DNA of 64,000 bases from CAWATG01 sp963785035 (GTDB lineage: Bacteria; Actinomycetota; Acidimicrobiia; IMCC26256; CAWATG01): the NCBI GenBank assembly GCA_963785035.1, contig CAWATG010000005.1, forward strand, positions 372,001 to 436,000. The letters are read 5' to 3'. The notes below the pieces were generated by a model that saw only the letters and a program-made list of their open reading frames with translations, ran no database searches and was not told where the DNA came from. The translations under genes were made by a program, and so were the position numbers. This document shows, piece after piece, positions 63,922 through 64,000 of this stretch. Position 1 is the stretch's first letter; each line of letters opens with the position of its first letter.

Positions 63922-64000
63922 TGGGTTTACCGCCTCCTGACCCGGTCCTGGAAGGCCCGAGCCTACCGGTTCGTCAGTGCGTTCCCACGGGCAGGTGGAC
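63922..64000 (-). other. Leader of secY and possible 3' end of an upstream gene
   Basis: The 79 bases before secY contain a good ribosome site (caggaggcgg, minus strand) about six bases from the ATG. One minus-strand frame ends V-H-L-P-V-G-T-H-stop at 63974, which could be the tail of the rplO gene expected here. Too short to confirm. Confidence 0.25.

Overview
This window is a piece of a high-GC actinobacterial chromosome. Two WhiB-like Fe-S regulators, a TatA, an F420-type luciferase-like oxidoreductase, GuaB3, a fused-anchor succinate dehydrogenase, a CIRCE-controlled groES and the spc/alpha ribosomal order (secY-adk-map-infA-rpmJ-rpsM-rpsK-rpsD-rpoA-rplQ-truA ... rplM-rpsI-glmM-glmS) all point to Actinomycetota. 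The overall mix suggests class Acidimicrobiia; that class placement is inference, because no 16S gene is present. No tRNA, rRNA, CRISPR, prophage or insertion sequence was seen. Every stretch without a gene is shorter than about 300 bases.

Layout. 1-9 kb: WhiB-like regulator, tatA, LLM oxidoreductase, glutamate formimidoyltransferase, WhiB2-like regulator, a membrane GAF histidine kinase with its response regulator, a VWA protein, a lipoprotein and a Mg-chelatase/MoxR-like ATPase. 9-25 kb: a GH2 glycosidase, sdhCAB, two overlapping family III CoA-transferases, a second membrane GAF sensor with an Hpt-like protein, an alpha/beta hydrolase, adenine deaminase, rhodanese, a CopD-like membrane protein, glpD and an unknown protein. 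25-38 kb: mdh, a J-domain protein, icd, folD-purH-purN, sucDC, a B12-binding protein, pcrA and small unknowns. 38-47 kb: guaA with a 60-bp tandem repeat at its 3' end, guaB3, a Nudix hydrolase, groES, then tsaD-rimI-tsaB-tsaE-udg-alr. 47-64 kb: nnr, acpS, a giant glmS, glmM, rpsI-rplM, a ferritin-VIT transporter, a HiPIP-like protein, truA and the ribosomal/RNA polymerase block ending in secY.

The genes supply most of a TCA cycle (mdh, icd, sucCD, sdhCAB), purine synthesis and salvage (folD, purH, purN, guaA, guaB3, ade), the bacterial t6A machinery (tsaB, tsaD, tsaE), amino-sugar and cell-wall precursors (glmS, glmM, alr) and the translation core.

The most unusual global feature is that 19 clear reading-frame breaks interrupt 16 otherwise well-conserved genes, plus a probable twentieth at the start of infA. 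Every one has the same sign: one extra base relative to an intact frame. Several are in genes expected to be essential (glmS, tsaE, sucD). A systematic sequencing or assembly error is the likeliest cause, and the broken genes are annotated here as single spans. Other points worth a second look are a GlmS almost twice the usual length, the guaA-derived 60-bp repeat, an Hpt-like protein with Tyr in place of His, a CoA-transferase pair in which only one partner keeps the catalytic Asp, and a HiPIP-like small protein.
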